From: an uncultured Clostridia bacterium
GTDB lineage: Bacteria > Bacillota > Clostridia > Oscillospirales > Acutalibacteraceae
Reading direction: 5' to 3'
Length of the DNA: 7,510 nt
Assembly (NCBI GenBank): GCA_946539105.1
Contig: CAMNHG010000065.1
Span: 1-7,510 of the forward strand
Each line of letters begins with the position of its first letter. Within the stretch, counting starts at the first letter, position 1. The position numbers and the translations under genes were made by a program. Below the pieces are notes generated by a model that searched no databases, was not told the DNA's origin, and saw nothing but the letters and a program-made list of their open reading frames with translations. Below, piece after piece: positions 5,547-7,510 of the stretch.

Positions 5547-6923
5547 ATGATACATCAGTACAAACTTAATGGCTACAACATTGTGCTCGACGTCAACAGT
5601 GGCAGCGTACACCTGGTTGACGAGCTCGCCTACGATATTATAGAAATGTATGAAAACTCGGATAAAGCTGAAATTGTCTCTGCAATGCTTGATAAATACA
5701 AGGACAATCCCGAGATTACCGAGCAGGAAATTCGTGACTGCATTGACGACGTTGAGGAGCTCAAGCAAAACGGTAAGCTCTTTACCGAGGACAAGTACGA
5801 AAACCTCGCCTTTGACTTCAAAAAGCGCAACACGGTTATCAAGGCACTTTGTCTGCACATCGCTCACACCTGCAACCTCAACTGCGAATATTGCTTTGCA
5901 AGCCAAGGAAAGTATCACGGCGAGCGCGCATTAATGAGCCTTGAGGTGGGTAAGAGGGCTATCGACTTCCTTATAGAGAACTCGGGCAGCAGGGTTAACC
6001 TCGAGGTCGATTTCTTCGGAGGCGAGCCGCTTATGAACTTTGATGTTGTAAAGGGAATTGTCGCCTACGCGAGGAGCATTGAAAAGGAGCATAACAAAAA
6101 CTTCCGTTTTACCCTCACGACAAACGGTATGCTCGTTGACGACGATGTTATCGAGTTCGCGAATAAAGAGTGCCACAACGTTGTATTAAGCCTTGACGGA
6201 CGAAAGGAAATTCATGACAATCTCCGCAAGACTATCAACGGCAAGGGCAGCTACGACGTTATCGTTCCTAAATTTCAGGAGTTTGTTAAAAAGCGCGGTA
6301 ACCGCGGCTATTACGTTCGCGGAACGTTCACCCACAACAACACCGACTTTACAAACGACATTTTCCATATGGCGGATTTAGGCTTTACCGAGCTTTCGAT
6401 GGAGCCTGTTGTCTGCGCTCCCGACGACCCTTACGCGCTTACATATGACGATTTGCCTGTGCTCTTTGAGCAGTATGAGATACTCGCTAAGGAGATGTTA
6501 AAGCGCGAAAAAGAGGGAAGACCGATTACCTTCTATCACTATATGATTGATTTGACGGGCGGCCCGTGCATTTACAAGAGAATTTCAGGCTGCGGCTCGG
6601 GCACGGAGTATATGGCGGTAACGCCTTGGGGAGATTTGTACCCCTGCCACCAGTTTGTCGGCGACGATAAGTACAAGCTCGGCGATATATATAACGGCGT
6701 TGATAATTTTGAAATTCAAAACGAGTTTAAGCTCTGCAACGCCTACGCCAGAGAGGAATGCAAATCCTGCTGGGCAAGGCTTTACTGCAGCGGCGGCTGT
6801 GCGGCGAACGCATACCACGCCACAGGCTCTATCAGCGGAGTTTACAAATACGGCTGCGAGCTTTTCAAAAAGCGTATGGAGTGCGCGATTATGATGAAAG
6901 CGGCTCAGGCGGAAGAAGAATAA
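5547..6923 (+). CDS. scfB: Thioether cross-link-forming SCIFF peptide maturase (radical SAM/SPASM)
   Basis: A 458-residue enzyme of the CteB/Tte1186 type that uses SAM and iron-sulfur clusters to form a Cys-to-carbon thioether in the SCIFF peptide. Residues 1 to about 80 (MIHQYKLNGYNIVLDVNSGS onward) form the peptide-recognition (RRE/PqqD-like) domain. The radical SAM core has C109-x3-C113-x2-C116 (CNLNCEYC), FFGGEPL (156-162) and TTNGMLV (191-197). The SPASM domain shows C349-x12-G-x4-C367, C405-x2-C408-x5-C414-x3-C418 and C437, enough ligands for two auxiliary 4Fe-4S clusters; C341, C397 and C446 are extra cysteines in or near this domain. All expected metal ligands are present, so the enzyme looks intact. 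ATG 5547 has AGGGG 9 bases upstream. It follows scfA by 82 bases and has no clear promoter of its own, so it depends on readthrough of the intercistronic hairpin. A strong terminator follows. Confidence 0.97.
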   Translation: MIHQYKLNGYNIVLDVNSGSVHLVDELAYDIIEMYENSDKAEIVSAMLDKYKDNPEITEQEIRDCIDDVEELKQNGKLFTEDKYENLAFDFKKRNTVIKALCLHIAHTCNLNCEYCFASQGKYHGERALMSLEVGKRAIDFLIENSGSRVNLEVDFFGGEPLMNFDVVKGIVAYARSIEKEHNKNFRFTLTTNGMLVDDDVIEFANKECHNVVLSLDGRKEIHDNLRKTINGKGSYDVIVPKFQEFVKKRGNRGYYVRGTFTHNNTDFTNDIFHMADLGFTELSMEPVVCAPDDPYALTYDDLPVLFEQYEILAKEMLKREKEGRPITFYHYMIDLTGGPCIYKRISGCGSGTEYMAVTPWGDLYPCHQFVGDDKYKLGDIYNGVDNFEIQNEFKLCNAYAREECKSCWARLYCSGGCAANAYHATGSISGVYKYGCELFKKRMECAIMMKAAQAEEE

Positions 6924-6927
6924 AGAC

Positions 6928-6957
6928 AACGGACGGCATAAAAACCGTCCGTTTTTT
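6928..6957 (+). terminator. Intrinsic terminator of scfB
   Basis: AACGGACGG (6928-6936), loop CATAAAAA, CCGTCCGTT (6945-6953): a perfect 9-bp G+C-rich stem, followed by a run of six T (6952-6957). It sits 5 bases after the scfB stop. On the opposite strand the stem is followed by TGTCTTTATT, so it may also stop some transcripts arriving from feoB. Confidence 0.93.
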
Positions 6958-7056
6958 ACTTTATAGTAAACTGCTGCATTTTGATTCCGCCGTTACGGAA
7001 AGGTTGCCGTATGTTCATTCTTTCAAAAGGCGGCGAGAGTGCCCACCGGCACTTTT
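6958..7056. other. Structured intergenic element between scfB and feoB
   Basis: About 100 bases between the convergent genes, dense in inverted repeats: TTTACT/AGTAAA (6955-6960 with 6965-6970); TTCCG/CGGAA (6985-6989 with 6996-7000), which competes with TACGG/CCGTA (6994-6998 with 7007-7011); CCGCC/GGCGG (6987-6991 with 7029-7033); and the terminator-like hairpin at 7038-7058. The minus strand has an open frame through it, but that frame runs on inside feoB and has no credible start. It may be the feoB 3' end, a small RNA on the plus strand, or a repeat-family member; none of these can be settled here. Confidence 0.35.
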
Positions 7057-7058
7057 TT
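7038..7058 (+). terminator. Terminator-like hairpin facing the end of feoB
   Basis: On the plus strand AGTGCC (7038-7043), loop CACC, GGCACT (7048-7053), then a run of six T (7053-7058). The stem can extend with weaker pairs at its base. The geometry of an intrinsic terminator holds only for plus-strand RNA, because the minus strand continues with TCTCGCC after the stem. It overlaps the feoB stop codon and lies downstream of an already strong scfB terminator. Confidence 0.6.
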
Positions 7059-7510
7059 ATATAAACAACCTCATAATATTTGCGGTTACAGCGCAGAGGA
7101 TAACGCCTGTCACGGTCGGTATAAGCATAGATAATAAGGTATATTTTACGCTTTTCGTCTCCTTTTTTATCGTCAGGCAGGTGGTTGAGCACGGAAAGTG
7201 CATTACCGTCATAATTATCATACATACAGCCGTGATGATCCCCCAGCCGTTTTGATTTAGAATTGAGTAAAGCTCATTATAGCCTGTAAATTCGCTTAAA
7301 ACACCGCTTGAACAGTACGACATTATAATTATCGGAATAACCGTTTCGTTAGCAGGAAAGCCCAAAATAAACGCCATTAAAATCACTCCGTCAAGTCCGA
7401 TGAACCTGCCGAACGGGTCGAGAAAATCCGTGCAGTGTTTAAGCAGAGAACAGTCGCCTACGTAAATATTTGCGAACAGCCAAATTACAGCTCCTGCAGG
7501 CGCGGCTACC
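7057..7510 (-). CDS. feoB: FeoB ferrous iron transporter, C-terminal fragment
   Basis: The C-terminal 151 codons of FeoB, the GTP-driven inner-membrane Fe(II) importer; the GTPase domain and most of the membrane domain lie beyond the right edge. The visible part begins VAAPAGAVIWLFANIYVG, then has LDPFGRFIGLDGVILMAFIL, the conserved GFPANETVIPIIIMSY segment, and near the end HFPCSTTCLTIKKET, whose paired cysteines are typical of the Clostridium-type FeoB C-terminus. It ends with a hydrophobic helix finishing ANIMRLFI. The frame is open to the window edge and an internal GTG (7384-7386) is only a Val codon, not the start. It is convergent with scfB and so not in its operon. Iron import could serve the iron-sulfur enzymes nearby (ScfB, HemW), but nothing in the sequence shows shared control. 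Confidence 0.93.
   Translation of the reverse strand, partial: VAAPAGAVIWLFANIYVGDCSLLKHCTDFLDPFGRFIGLDGVILMAFILGFPANETVIPIIIMSYCSSGVLSEFTGYNELYSILNQNGWGIITAVCMIIMTVMHFPCSTTCLTIKKETKSVKYTLLSMLIPTVTGVILCAVTANIMRLFI

Noticed and set aside
5538..5918. 126-codon open frame antisense to scfB
   Set aside because: It lies opposite a firmly identified gene, its composition follows that gene's codons, and it has no ribosome site or recognisable domain.
6956..7225. 89-codon minus-strand open frame covering the scfB-feoB spacer
   Set aside because: Its first half lies in an alternative frame inside feoB and its internal ATGs lack properly spaced ribosome sites. The spacer is better described as a structured element.
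6758..7255. 165-codon plus-strand open frame across the scfB end, terminator and feoB end
   Set aside because: It crosses a strong terminator and overlaps two known genes in other frames; it is a chance frame.
7384..7386. GTG as the start of a small membrane protein
   Set aside because: The frame stays open to the window edge and the upstream residues (DPFGRFIGLDG and before) match FeoB, so this is an internal Val codon.
1..7510. CRISPR array, tRNA, rRNA or insertion sequence
   Set aside because: No direct-repeat/spacer pattern, cloverleaf sequence, conserved rRNA segment, transposase or flanking inverted repeats were found anywhere.

Overview
The window comes from a low- to mid-GC Gram-positive bacterium of the class Clostridia, most likely a Ruminococcaceae/Oscillospiraceae-type gut anaerobe. 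The evidence is a SCIFF ranthipeptide precursor with its radical SAM maturase (a pair nearly universal in, and characteristic of, Clostridia), a Clostridium-type FeoB C-terminus, strong AGGAG ribosome sites and TTGACA/TAAAAT promoters. Genus-level placement cannot be read from the sequence alone.

Left part (1-2009, minus strand): a two-gene unit made of a family 2 glycosyltransferase followed 2 bases later by the first 30 codons of a CobW/G3E-type GTPase that runs off the left edge. It has its own near-consensus promoter (822-850). Upstream lies hemW, which has its own promoter (2097-2125), a roughly 100-base leader carrying a perfect 12-bp hairpin, and a hairpin terminator just after its stop.

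Centre (2183-5244, plus strand): a divergently transcribed unit with prfC (release factor 3), whose stop overlaps by one base the start of a PLP-dependent Orn/Lys/Arg decarboxylase-family gene. No terminator is visible after the decarboxylase.

Right-centre (5254-6957, plus strand): the most notable locus. A near-perfect extended -10 promoter drives scfA, a 49-residue Cys-rich SCIFF precursor peptide. A hairpin with a U-rich tail follows, then scfB, the radical SAM/SPASM maturase with an N-terminal peptide-recognition domain, and a strong intrinsic terminator. The precursor departs from the usual SCIFF pattern in two ways: it has a seventh cysteine near the C-terminus, and a glycine at position 37, where the characterised SCIFF peptides carry the threonine that accepts the thioether bond.

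Right edge (6958-7510): the C-terminal 151 codons of feoB (ferrous iron transporter) on the minus strand, convergent with scfB. About 100 bases between the two genes hold several inverted repeats and a plus-strand terminator-like hairpin that touches the feoB stop; this may be a small RNA or a structured 3' end. No tRNA, rRNA, CRISPR array or insertion sequence was seen.
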